From an uncultured Bacilli bacterium (GTDB taxonomy: Bacteria > Bacillota_I > Bacilli_A > RF39 > UBA660): a stretch of 12,443 nt of DNA. The translations under genes were made by a program, and so were the position numbers. Location: assembly GCA_910579535.1 (NCBI GenBank), contig CAJTUR010000035.1, forward strand, positions 1-12,443. Direction: 5' to 3'. Below are positions 1 through 6,203 of this stretch, in pieces. The notes under the pieces were generated by a model, which had not been told where the DNA came from, did no database searches, and saw only the letters and a program-made list of their open reading frames with translations. Each line of letters begins with the position of its first letter. Position 1 is the first letter of the stretch.

Positions 1-783
1 GAATTTACAAAGAATTTAAGTACAGAAGAATACAATAAGTATTTAGAAGCTGGAAAGGCATTAAGAAGAAATACGTATCGAGGAAAAGATATAACAAGTT
101 ATTATACCGATGGAAGTTTATACACGATGATAAGTAATGGAACATTTGATGACATTTATGTAGGAGATTATATAGTCGCAAATAATGTCACCTGGTTAAT
201 AGCGGATATTGATAATTACTTATACAGTGGAACGAATCGTTTATTGAAACATCATGTGACTATGATACCAGCATTACCTATAATAGAAACAAAAATGAAT
301 GAAACCGATACAACTGAAGGAGGGTATGCGAATAGTAAAATGGCAATAGAGACGTTACCTAATTTAGTAAGTGATGAAGGAGTCATAGGAAAAACGTTTG
401 GAAATCATATCTTGGAATATGGAAACGTCATTTCAAATAATATCAATATAGATGCAATTAATCGTAGCGGTGGTGATACTAAAGGAGCCAGTAATAATGC
501 GGGATGGATTCAAAGAAAAATAGATTTAATGAATGAAATAAGTGTGTATGGAACAATAATATTGTCACCATCTGGAAAAGAAATAGGAGTAGATAATCGT
601 CAATATGCTCTATTTCAACTAAAACCAGAATTTATTTATAGTTATCAAAATGTACCTATGCATTATTGGTTAAACAATATTGACTCTGAAAATACTTTTT
701 CTCATGTTAATGACTTTGGAATATGTACAAGTTGGAAAGCATCAAAAATACGTGGTGTTCGTCCAAGATTTTTAATTGGATAA
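1..783 (+). CDS. Phage-type structural/adhesin protein, 3' part (5' end outside the window)
   Basis: The reading frame is open from base 1 (first residues EFTKNLSTEEYNKYLEAGKA) to the TAA at 781-783, so this is the last 260 residues of a longer protein. The ATG at 127 has no ribosome binding site and lies inside the open frame, so it is not the true start. The order of conserved blocks (a DIYVGDYI segment, a GGYANSKM segment, an FGNH segment, then YWL...F.HVN.FG...GVRPRFLIG at the C-terminus) matches proteins I know from Bacillota phages. The final block resembles the DUF6273 type, a C-type-lectin-like fold often found at the end of tail or fibre proteins. I infer a virion surface or host-binding role, at the end of a prophage or prophage remnant. 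No signal peptide or membrane segment is seen in the visible part. The family assignment is from pattern memory and the exact function is unknown. Confidence 0.6.
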   Translation, partial: EFTKNLSTEEYNKYLEAGKALRRNTYRGKDITSYYTDGSLYTMISNGTFDDIYVGDYIVANNVTWLIADIDNYLYSGTNRLLKHHVTMIPALPIIETKMNETDTTEGGYANSKMAIETLPNLVSDEGVIGKTFGNHILEYGNVISNNINIDAINRSGGDTKGASNNAGWIQRKIDLMNEISVYGTIILSPSGKEIGVDNRQYALFQLKPEFIYSYQNVPMHYWLNNIDSENTFSHVNDFGICTSWKASKIRGVRPRFLIG

Positions 784-862
784 ATAATTAAACACTTAAT
801 TTGTCTAATTTTAAGAATTTTTACAATTAAAAAGGTTGTGTACTGAATCCAACAACTAGACG

Positions 863-1170
863 ATGAGGACTGAAGAAGCAGAAATAATATATAAAATATC
901 GTCATTTCTTTAATTATGATACACCTGAAATTGGTAAATAAAAATACGATCCAAAATAATTTTTTATAGGAAATTTGAAAGTAACAAGTACATTAATGTT
1001 ATTTAAAGAATACTCAAATTTAAAATCAATTCTTTTTAAGAACCCAAAGATAGAATTTTTTTATATCTAAGAAATTAGAAGAATATAAAAATCTGCTTGT
1101 AAATAAGAAAGATAAAATTAGTTGGCAAACTAAAAAGAGCGCCAAAATAATGGCGACTAATGTGAAATAG
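863..1170 (+). pseudogene. Probable decayed gene of unknown function at the prophage border
   Basis: No intact gene lies between 784 and 1460, but 863-1170 reads as a broken one. An ATG at 863 opens MRTEEAEIIYKISSFL before a TAA at 911. A second frame continues from 912 (NYDTPEIGK) through TAA codons at 939 and 957, then runs open to 1067 (FFIGNLKVTSTLMLFKEYSN and on). A run of seven T at 1056-1062 is a plausible frameshift site, after which a third frame reads KKLEEYKNLLVNKKD and ends at the TAG at 1168-1170. A terminator hairpin starts six bases later, as expected after a real gene. The joined product would be about 100 residues, charged and Lys-rich. I do not recognise a family. Chance open frames in AT-rich DNA could mimic this. 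Confidence 0.35.
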
Positions 1171-1175
1171 AGACT

Positions 1176-1223
1176 AAAAAAGGGCTGAGTAGAAATGAGT
1201 AATTCTTTCTCAGTTTCTTTTTT
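1176..1223. terminator. Rho-independent terminator, possibly bidirectional
   Basis: The A-run at 1176-1181 pairs with the T-run at 1218-1223. CTGAG (1185-1189) pairs with CTCAG (1209-1213), with a G-U-rich junction between the two helices. An inner helix AGAA (1191-1194)/TTCT (1203-1206) closes an 8-nt loop. The T-run gives a plus-strand terminator for the decayed gene ending at 1170. The opposing A-run would also serve transcription coming from the right. Confidence 0.6.
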
Positions 1224-1333
1224 ATTCTATAAAAATTTAAAAAACATGTAAAATAAACTTTAATGCTTTTTGATAATTAATAAAAGAAAACATGTCACAT
1301 AAATATTATTATAAAAAATTCCATTATTATAAT

Positions 1334-1358
1334 TTCCTCATACTAATAAAATGAGGAA
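1334..1358. repeat. Perfect 8-bp inverted repeat in the AT-rich spacer
   Basis: TTCCTCAT (1334-1341) and ATGAGGAA (1351-1358) form a perfect stem around a 9-nt loop. No T-run follows on either strand, so it does not look like a terminator. It lies in the 1224-1408 spacer, where I see no gene or promoter that I can defend. Confidence 0.35.
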
Positions 1359-1408
1359 CATAATTCATAGCAATTAAATTTAATAATTTTATATTTATAA
1401 ACTAAGTT

Positions 1409-1471
1409 AAACCAAATTAAAAGGAGTTAAGTAGAATATTAATTTCTACTCAGCCCCTTTTAATTTAGTTT
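1409..1471 (-). terminator. Long imperfect terminator hairpin at the 3' end of gmk
   Basis: Two 28-nt arms (1409-1436 and 1444-1471) pair with only three mismatches and one G-U, around a 7-nt loop. The helix overlaps the gmk stop codon at 1460-1462, so on the minus strand the right arm is transcribed first. The sequence after the hairpin on that strand is T-rich but interrupted, so termination may be incomplete. Part of the stem is shared with the hairpin at 1176-1223 in opposite orientation. Confidence 0.6.
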
Positions 1472-2146
1472 ATCTTCATATAATGGTGAATTATCAAATT
1501 CCTTATCCATTAAAAATTCATGAATAATTTCTTCTTGATTTTCTACAGCAATTTCTTCAATTCGGTCTACTCTACAAGTTTCACTTAATAAAATAGCTTC
1601 AACTTTTTGTACCGCGTCTTCTAATACATCATTTACTACAACATAATTATATTTAGGAATTTCATTTATTTCTTGATAAGCGGTTTGAAATCTTTTAATA
1701 ATCTGTTCATTATTTTCTTTTCCTCTTGCTTTAATTCTTTCTTTTACAATTTCCATGCTAGGAGCAAGTATAAAAATTAAAACCGTTTCAGGAAACATCT
1801 CTTTAACATGTTGAGCGCCTTTAACATCAATTTCTAATATAACATCTTTTCCAGTATCTAAAAGTTCTTTCACTTCCTTTTTCGGAGTACCATAGTAATG
1901 ATCTTGATGAACAATTTCATATTCTAACATTTCATCATTTTTAATTTTATCTTCAAATTGCTCTTTATTAATAAAATAATAATCCTTACCCTCAATTTCT
2001 CCATCTCTTTTTTTTCTAGATGTGTAAGAAACAGATAAAGAAAGGTTAGAATTTCTATTTAATAGTTCTTGAATTACTGTCCCTTTTCCAGCACAGGTTG
2101 TTCCTGAAATAATTATTAGATTACCCTGTTTTTTTTGTTTAATCAT
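1460..2146 (-). CDS. gmk: Guanylate kinase
   Basis: Cytosolic guanylate kinase, converting GMP and ATP to GDP and ADP in purine nucleotide synthesis. The 228-residue product has a P-loop GTTCAGKGT at residues 15-23, a GMP-binding stretch SYTSRKKRDGE at 40-50, the YYGTP signature at 84-88, DVILEIDVKGAQ at 101-112, a lid RG at 141-142, and ND at 172-173. The P-loop is unusual: most family members have GPSGAGK or GPSGVGK, and here Thr-Thr-Cys replaces Pro-Ser-Gly. HQDHYYGTP likewise replaces the common HGNYYGTP. The acidic C-terminal tail extends about 20-25 residues past the usual end. The start is the ATG at 2146, with AAAGGA seven bases upstream. The gene stands alone on the minus strand with its own promoter and terminator. 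In many Bacillota gmk lies next to rpoZ, which is not seen here. Confidence 0.93.
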   Translation of the reverse strand: MIKQKKQGNLIIISGTTCAGKGTVIQELLNRNSNLSLSVSYTSRKKRDGEIEGKDYYFINKEQFEDKIKNDEMLEYEIVHQDHYYGTPKKEVKELLDTGKDVILEIDVKGAQHVKEMFPETVLIFILAPSMEIVKERIKARGKENNEQIIKRFQTAYQEINEIPKYNYVVVNDVLEDAVQKVEAILLSETCRVDRIEEIAVENQEEIIHEFLMDKEFDNSPLYEDKLN

Positions 2147-2171
2147 ATTTTTTTCCTTTCGTTTTTTAATA

Positions 2172-2199
2172 ATTATAACACTAAAATTTACTTAGTAAA
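2172..2199 (-). promoter_or_regulatory. gmk promoter with extended -10
   Basis: On the minus strand TTTACT (2199-2194) and TGTTATAAT (2180-2172) give a -35 and an extended -10 with a 16-base spacer. Transcription would start near 2165, leaving a leader of about 19 nt before the gmk ATG. The -35 overlaps the palindrome at 2187-2199. Confidence 0.65.
2187..2199. promoter_or_regulatory. Palindrome over the gmk -35, possible operator
   Basis: TTTACTTAGTAAA is a perfect 13-base palindrome centred on 2193, lying on the -35 hexamer of the gmk promoter. A repressor bound here would block that promoter. No known box (CcpA, Fur, PerR, PurR) fits. A chance AT-rich palindrome is possible. Confidence 0.3.
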
Positions 2200-2376
2200 G
2201 TGCTTTTCATTTTGAATTAGAATTTTTGAATTGTCTTTTTCACAAATTTGATAAATTTATCAGTTCAATAAAAATATCAGAAGAGTTTAAGGTTAACTTT
2301 GAAGAGGAATAGATGTCACAAAAAATCTCATAAACCAGAAGAAGTAGAAATAGTTAGAGTTTTAAGTGTAAAGAAA

Positions 2377-2394
2377 TAATTATTTTCATAATTA
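2377..2394. repeat. AT-rich inverted repeat upstream of the rubrerythrin promoter
   Basis: TAATTAT (2377-2383) and ATAATTA (2388-2394) flank TTTC. The repeat lies about 58 bases upstream of the rubrerythrin -35. Its size resembles PerR- or Fur-type sites, but the arms do not match TTATAAT/ATTATAA. The rest of the 2200-2450 spacer holds no gene that I can support. Confidence 0.25.
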
Positions 2395-2451
2395 ACTAAA
2401 AATAATTGATAAAGAGACAAATTAAAAAATAATAATTTAAACAAAAAGTTC

Positions 2452-2480
2452 TTTACAAGAATTTTAGAAACCGCTATAAT
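2452..2480 (+). promoter_or_regulatory. Rubrerythrin promoter
   Basis: TTTACA (2452-2457) and a perfect TATAAT (2475-2480) are separated by 17 bases, a near-consensus sigma-A promoter. The start point would be near 2487, giving a leader of about 19 nt. The ribosome binding site AGAGAGG lies at 2492-2498. Confidence 0.8.
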
Positions 2481-2505
2481 ATTTTAATGAAAGAGAGGTA
2501 AAAAA

Positions 2506-3045
2506 ATGGAATTAAAAGGTAGTAAAACTGAAAGTAATTTAATGGCCGCTTTCGCTGGAGAAAGCCAAGCAAGAAATAAATATACCTATTATGCATCAAA
2601 AGCAAAAAAGGAAGGATATGAACAAATTGCAGCCATCTTTGAAGAAACTGCAAATAATGAAAAAGAGCATGCAAAACTTTGGTTCAAAGCTTTACATGAT
2701 GGCGATGTTCCTGATACTTTAACAAATCTTAAAGATGCCGCAACTGGTGAAAAATACGAATGGACAGAAATGTATAAAGAATTTGCTGAAACAGCCCGTA
2801 CTGAAGGATTTACAGATATAGCCAATCTATTTGAAATGGTTGGAGAAATTGAGAAACATCATGAAGAAAGATACATGAAGCTTGTTGGAAACATTGAAGA
2901 CAATTTAGTTTTCCAAAGAGGCGAAGAAAAAGTATGGATTTGTCGCAATTGCGGACACATTACTGTAGGAGAAAAAGCACCTGTTGTGTGCCCAGTATGT
3001 AAACACCCTCAAAGTTTTATGGAACTTAAAGCTGAAAACTACTAA
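2506..3045 (+). CDS. rbr: Rubrerythrin
   Basis: Cytoplasmic non-haem iron peroxidase that reduces hydrogen peroxide, protecting anaerobes from oxidative stress. The 179-residue protein has the classic two-domain build. Residues 1-135 form a ferritin-like four-helix bundle with the expected diiron ligands: Glu19, Glu52 and His55 (ExxH), Glu92, Glu95, and Glu116 with His119 (second ExxH). Residues 140-179 form a rubredoxin-like domain with CxxC at 146-149 and CPVC at 162-165, which hold a mononuclear iron. All metal ligands are present, so it should be active. The start is fixed by the ATG at 2506 and the AGAGAGG eight bases upstream. The gene is monocistronic, between a strong promoter and a strong terminator. 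Rubrerythrin suggests an anaerobic or microaerophilic host. Confidence 0.96.
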   Translation: MELKGSKTESNLMAAFAGESQARNKYTYYASKAKKEGYEQIAAIFEETANNEKEHAKLWFKALHDGDVPDTLTNLKDAATGEKYEWTEMYKEFAETARTEGFTDIANLFEMVGEIEKHHEERYMKLVGNIEDNLVFQRGEEKVWICRNCGHITVGEKAPVVCPVCKHPQSFMELKAENY

Positions 3046-3071
3046 GATGCAAAAAAGCATCTTTTTTCTTT
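3044..3071 (+). terminator. Rho-independent terminator of rbr
   Basis: AAGATGC (3044-3050) pairs with GCATCTT (3057-3063) around a six-A loop, and the T-run continues at 3062-3067. The hairpin begins within the rbr stop codon. The T-run also sits 17 bases upstream of the next gene's -10. Confidence 0.9.
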
Positions 3072-3081
3072 GATTTAAAAA

Positions 3082-3090
3082 TGCTATAAT
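3082..3090 (+). promoter_or_regulatory. Extended -10 promoter of the ZIP-patatin operon
   Basis: TGCTATAAT is a perfect extended -10. No proper -35 is present; at the right distance lies only the T-run of the rbr terminator (3062-3067). The start point would be near 3097, giving a leader of about 14 nt. Confidence 0.65.
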
Positions 3091-3110
3091 TGACCAAAAG
3101 GACGGATAGT

Positions 3111-3863
3111 ATGGAAAAAGCACTATTTTTAACAATCATTGTAAGTATTTTTTTTCTAATAGGAATTTTTATACCAATAATCTTTAAAAATAAAAAAAAG
3201 TTAATTTTAATGACGACAGGTTTAACCTTTATTATTATGCTTTACTTAGCTCTTTTTGATTTACTTCCAGAAATCACTGAACATATTGAAAATAGAAACA
3301 ATTTATCCATCTGTTTCTTTATGATACTAGTAGGATGTCTTTCCTTAAAATTCTTAGACATATTTATACCAGAACATCACCATGAACATCATGAAAAAGA
3401 AGACAACCAAGAAGAACACAATAACCATTTATTTCATATTGGTTTAATTACGTCAATTTCTTTAATCATTCATAACGTTTTAGAAGGAATATCAATATAC
3501 ATTACAGGTCTCTCTGATTTTAAATTAGGTTTAATTATGGCATTAACAGTAAGTCTTCATAACCTTCCATTAGGCATAGAAATATCAGCAAGTTTAGCCA
3601 CTAAAAAAAATCAATTTGCTAAATTTTTTATTTTATTTTTATTAGCCTTTTCAAGTTTCTTTGGAGCCTTTTTCCTATTCTTATTCAATAAAGAACTAAA
3701 TGAAACGATAGAGTGTATTTTATTAGCCCTGACATTAGGAATGATTATCTATATAGCCATCTTTGAACTTTTTTCTGAAGTCAAACAAAACATAAAACAA
3801 AAAGAAATAAAAATAGGATTAATCTTAGGCGTACTATTATCTTCTATATTATATTTTTTATAA
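3111..3863 (+). CDS. ZIP-family divalent metal transporter
   Basis: Inner-membrane permease of the ZIP family, which moves zinc, iron or manganese into the cytoplasm. The 250-residue protein has about eight hydrophobic segments (near residues 4-26, 31-52, 66-86, 109-133, 138-160, 171-192, 201-222 and 233-250). A His/Glu-rich cytoplasmic loop spans residues 88-109, typical of ZIP proteins. The metal-site motifs are HNVLEG at 121-126 and HNLPLG at 150-155. In the second, the usual glutamate of HNxPEG is leucine, with Glu157 close by, so selectivity may differ. I chose the ATG at 3111, preceded by AAAAGGA at 3096-3102. A TTG at 3090 would overlap the promoter -10. The patatin gene follows after 13 bases, so the two are cotranscribed. 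The metal transported cannot be told. Confidence 0.85.
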   Translation: MEKALFLTIIVSIFFLIGIFIPIIFKNKKKLILMTTGLTFIIMLYLALFDLLPEITEHIENRNNLSICFFMILVGCLSLKFLDIFIPEHHHEHHEKEDNQEEHNNHLFHIGLITSISLIIHNVLEGISIYITGLSDFKLGLIMALTVSLHNLPLGIEISASLATKKNQFAKFFILFLLAFSSFFGAFFLFLFNKELNETIECILLALTLGMIIYIAIFELFSEVKQNIKQKEIKIGLILGVLLSSILYFL

Positions 3864-3876
3864 ATGAGGTGAAAAA

Positions 3877-4929
3877 ATGATTGGTTTAGCATTACAAGGA
3901 GGAGGAGCAAGAGGGTCCTATCAAATAGGAGCTTATTTAGCTTTAAAAAAACATCACATTAAATTTGATGGTGTTTGTGGAACATCGATTGGAGCCTTTA
4001 ATGGTGCGATGATTGCATCAGGTCGTGAACAAGAATTATTAAACTTTTGGAAAACCATTTCTGTTGCAGAAATTTTAGGATTTAATGAAGAATACGCCAA
4101 TAAAATAAAAGACAAAAAGCATGACTTAAATTATTATTTTTTAGGTTTGAAACATGTATTAAAAATAATAAAATCACGAGGCATTTCTGTAGAAGGATTA
4201 GAAAAGGTTTTAAAAACAAACTTAAACATATCTGAACTTATGAATAGTAATATGGATTATGGTCTTTGTACAGTAAGAGTTCACGACTTAAAACCACTGT
4301 ATATTTTTAAAGAAAGTATGAATACAGAAAAATTGTATGACTACATATTAGCAAGTTGCTATCTTCCTTTTTTTAAAATGGAAAAAAAAGTAGACGATCA
4401 TTATTATATTGATGGTGGATTTTATGATAATACGCCCATTAATATGTTAATTGATAAAGGATATAAAAAAATCTACGTCGTTGAATTAAATCCCTTAATT
4501 AATCGAAATCAAAAATTGAAAAAAGAAGTTGAAATTGTAAAAATAACGCCTAGAAGAAAATTAGGAGGTGTCTTAACCTTTGATAACGATATAATAAATG
4601 AAAATATTAAAATGGGGTATTTCGATGCTTTAAGAGTATTAAAAAAATTAGATGGCTATGACTATTGTTTTAAAAGAAATCCAGAATTTATTTATACCTT
4701 TTTAACTCGAAAAATAAGTAAAAAAAGAATGAAAAGAATTATGAGCTTTTTTAATGTAAGAACGAAAAAGCTTGCTGTTATAAAATCAATAGAATACGTC
4801 ATGAAAAAAGAAAAATTAGACTATTATCAAATCTATAAACCTTTAAAAACAATTAAAAAAATAAAAAAAATGCCTTTAAAAGAACACTTTGTTTATGATT
4901 TTGTACAAGATTTAAAAGGCATGTTTTAG
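3877..4929 (+). CDS. Patatin-like phospholipase
   Basis: Predicted serine lipid acyl hydrolase of the patatin/RssA family with a Ser-Asp catalytic dyad. The 350-residue protein begins with the oxyanion-hole glycine loop GGGARG at 8-13. The nucleophile elbow GTSIG is at 35-39, with Ser37 as nucleophile. ASCYLPFF is at 159-166 and the DGG motif at 179-181, with Asp179 as the catalytic aspartate. The catalytic core ends near residue 210. The remaining 140 residues are very rich in Lys and Ile and have no recognised domain; they could lie along acidic membrane lipids. There is no signal peptide, so the protein is cytoplasmic or peripheral. It follows the ZIP gene by 13 bases with GAGGTG five bases before the ATG. 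The substrate is unknown; phospholipid turnover is the family's usual role. No terminator is seen after it. Confidence 0.9.
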   Translation: MIGLALQGGGARGSYQIGAYLALKKHHIKFDGVCGTSIGAFNGAMIASGREQELLNFWKTISVAEILGFNEEYANKIKDKKHDLNYYFLGLKHVLKIIKSRGISVEGLEKVLKTNLNISELMNSNMDYGLCTVRVHDLKPLYIFKESMNTEKLYDYILASCYLPFFKMEKKVDDHYYIDGGFYDNTPINMLIDKGYKKIYVVELNPLINRNQKLKKEVEIVKITPRRKLGGVLTFDNDIINENIKMGYFDALRVLKKLDGYDYCFKRNPEFIYTFLTRKISKKRMKRIMSFFNVRTKKLAVIKSIEYVMKKEKLDYYQIYKPLKTIKKIKKMPLKEHFVYDFVQDLKGMF

Positions 4930-4941
4930 TATAAATCTTAT

Positions 4942-4970
4942 TTTACAAGTTAAATAAACTATGGTAAGAT
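4942..4970 (+). promoter_or_regulatory. yebC promoter
   Basis: TTTACA (4942-4947) and the extended -10 TGGTAAGAT (4962-4970) are 17 bases apart. The start would be near 4977, leaving about 18 nt before the ATG, with GAGAGG at 4983-4988 as ribosome binding site. Confidence 0.7.
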
Positions 4971-4994
4971 AAAATTATAAAAGAGAGGGATACT

Positions 4995-5708
4995 ATGGGA
5001 AGATTTCCAAACATCGCCGCTAGTAAGGCAAAAACAGGGGCTGCCAAAGCAAAAGTTTATTCAAGTTACGCTAAAGAAATTTATCAAATAGCTAAAAATG
5101 GAGGGACAGACCCTAATGGTAATTTAAATTTAAGAAGATTAATTGAAAAAGCCAAAAAAGAACAAGTACCTACAGATGTCATAAATAGAGCAATAGAAAA
5201 AGCAAAAGGATCAGGTGGAGAAGACTACCAAACCATTCTTTATGAGGGATTTGGACCTGGTGCATCAACACTAATCATTAAAACCATGACCGATAATGTG
5301 AACCGTACAGTAGCTGAGGTACGTGCAGCCTTTAATAAAGTTCATAAAAGTTTAGGTGTTTCAAATTCTGTTTCCTATAACTATGATTATTTAACATTAA
5401 TAGCATTTAAAAGCGATAGGGAAGAAGAAATATTTAATACACTATTAGAAAATGAACTTGAAATTACAGATTTCGAAACCGAAGAAGAGAACATTACCAT
5501 TTCAATTAATCCGAATTTACAACATAAATTAAAAGACGTGTTAGAAAAACTTATTCCTAATCTAGATTACTTAATCGATGAAACAGGTTATTACCCAAAA
5601 GATAAAGTGACCTTAAATGAAGAAGAAATGGCTGACTTTCAAAAATTACTGACTCTTTTAGAAGAAATTGATGATGTAACAAATATTTATCATAACGTAA
5701 ACCTATAA
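4995..5708 (+). CDS. YebC/PmpR family protein, YeeN-type
   Basis: Cytosolic protein of the YebC family, 237 residues, close to the usual 235-250. The N-terminus MGRFPNIAASKAKTGAAKAK followed by YSSYAKEIY marks the YeeN/YeeI branch rather than the classical YebC branch, which begins MAGHSKW. Conserved blocks are YEGFGP at 83-88 and DNVNRT at 100-105, and the acidic C-terminus ends with a YHNV motif. Classical members were annotated as transcription regulators. More recent work places YebC-family proteins, including the mitochondrial homologue TACO1, on the ribosome, relieving stalls at proline-rich stretches. A translation role is therefore the better guess here. It has its own promoter 66 bases after the patatin gene and shares a terminator with the convergent gerQ. 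Confidence 0.92.
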   Translation: MGRFPNIAASKAKTGAAKAKVYSSYAKEIYQIAKNGGTDPNGNLNLRRLIEKAKKEQVPTDVINRAIEKAKGSGGEDYQTILYEGFGPGASTLIIKTMTDNVNRTVAEVRAAFNKVHKSLGVSNSVSYNYDYLTLIAFKSDREEEIFNTLLENELEITDFETEEENITISINPNLQHKLKDVLEKLIPNLDYLIDETGYYPKDKVTLNEEEMADFQKLLTLLEEIDDVTNIYHNVNL

Positions 5709-5740
5709 AAAAGACTTTCCGTATTGGAAAGTTTTTAAAA
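5706..5740. terminator. Bidirectional terminator between yebC and gerQ
   Basis: ACTTTCC (5714-5720) pairs with GGAAAGT (5726-5732) around a 5-nt loop. Further A-T pairing outside the stem leaves an A-run at 5707-5712 and a T-run at 5732-5736. This supports termination of both convergent genes. The stem overlaps the gerQ stop region. Confidence 0.85.
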
Positions 5741-6124
5741 TGTTTTCTCAGAATAAGAATGACTGTAATTAATTTTTTCATCAAATTCAACATAATTTAA
5801 GTAAATCATCCGAATTAAAAACCATTTACCTGTATTGGGATCACTCATAATCAAATGATCACGCCCAGCCTCTTCTATAATACCTGTGTAGATTTTATCA
5901 CGCCACTCTAAAGAATCAGGATAAGAGACATAAGCTCGTATTCGTTTGCCTTTATTCAGTCTTAAGATGTTTTCAATATAGCTTTGTTCCATATCTAAAT
6001 CAGGGTTATAACTTATATTTCCAGGAGGAGTCATCGTATTTGCGTTAGGATTAAAATTTTGTTTATAGGCGTTATTTTCACTGGCTCCAGGAAACGTTGG
6101 ATTTTGATAATAACTTCCATTCAT
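5735..6124 (-). CDS. gerQ: Spore coat protein GerQ
   Basis: Homologue of the spore coat protein GerQ, which in Bacillus subtilis is needed to place the cortex hydrolase CwlJ at the spore surface and is crosslinked by transglutaminase during coat maturation. The 129-residue protein has an Asn/Pro/Tyr-rich, disordered N-terminus (1-44). A compact conserved domain follows at about 47-120, with YIENILRLNKGK at 49-60, EWRDKIYTGIIEEAGRDH at 73-90, SDPNTGKW at 94-101 and YVEFDEKINY at 111-120. It is shorter than the B. subtilis protein (about 180 residues), the loss being in the low-complexity part. The ATG at 6124 has GAGGTGA six bases upstream. No coat or germination gene neighbours it. Its presence implies that the organism or its recent ancestors formed spores. 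Confidence 0.93.
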   Translation of the reverse strand: MNGSYYQNPTFPGASENNAYKQNFNPNANTMTPPGNISYNPDLDMEQSYIENILRLNKGKRIRAYVSYPDSLEWRDKIYTGIIEEAGRDHLIMSDPNTGKWFLIRMIYLNYVEFDEKINYSHSYSEKTF

Positions 6125-6143
6125 TTTTCTTCACCTCTAATTA

Positions 6144-6171
6144 AAAATATGAACACTATTTTAAAATATTC
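6144..6171 (-). promoter_or_regulatory. Possible sporulation (sigma-E-like) promoter of gerQ
   Basis: On the minus strand GAATATTT (6171-6164) and CATATTTT (6151-6144) resemble the -35 and -10 of sigma-E promoters (kmATATTT and CATACAAT). The spacing of 12 is slightly short. No sigma-A promoter of the type seen at other genes here lies upstream of gerQ on this strand. This is a tentative call in very AT-rich DNA. Confidence 0.3.
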
Positions 6172-6181
6172 CAAATTTTAG

Positions 6182-6187
6182 TATAAT
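6182..6187 (+). promoter_or_regulatory. -10 element of the yitT-family gene
   Basis: A perfect TATAAT stands only 16 bases before the ATG at 6204. The start point would be near 6194, almost inside the ribosome binding site AAGGTG (6192-6197), so the leader would be about 10 nt. The -35 is weak. Confidence 0.5.
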
Positions 6188-6203
6188 AAATAAGGTGAAA
6201 CCT

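Noticed and set aside
702..905. Minus-strand frame over the end of the phage-type gene
   Set aside because: It is low-complexity, Leu/Ser-rich and antisense to a well-supported gene, with no ribosome binding site.
1140..1155. Hairpin CGCCA/TGGCG with CTCTTTTT on the minus strand, terminator-like
   Set aside because: The GC stem is only five pairs, and it lies inside the decayed gene, about 300 bases past the gmk terminator, with no minus-strand gene needing it.
600..1200. Diversity-generating retroelement (variable C-terminus GVRPRF with a template repeat downstream)
   Set aside because: No near-copy of the gene's 3' end and no reverse transcriptase frame is visible downstream.
2269..2379. 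Short open frame ending HKPEEVEIVRVLSVKK
   Set aside because: It has no start codon with a ribosome binding site and only about 36 codons in AT-rich DNA; chance is likely.
3090..3110. TTG start for the ZIP transporter, seven codons upstream
   Set aside because: It overlaps the TATAAT -10, and the ATG at 3111 has a well-placed ribosome binding site.
6195..6203. GTG start for the YitT-family protein
   Set aside because: The GTG is part of the AAGGTG ribosome binding site for the ATG at 6204.
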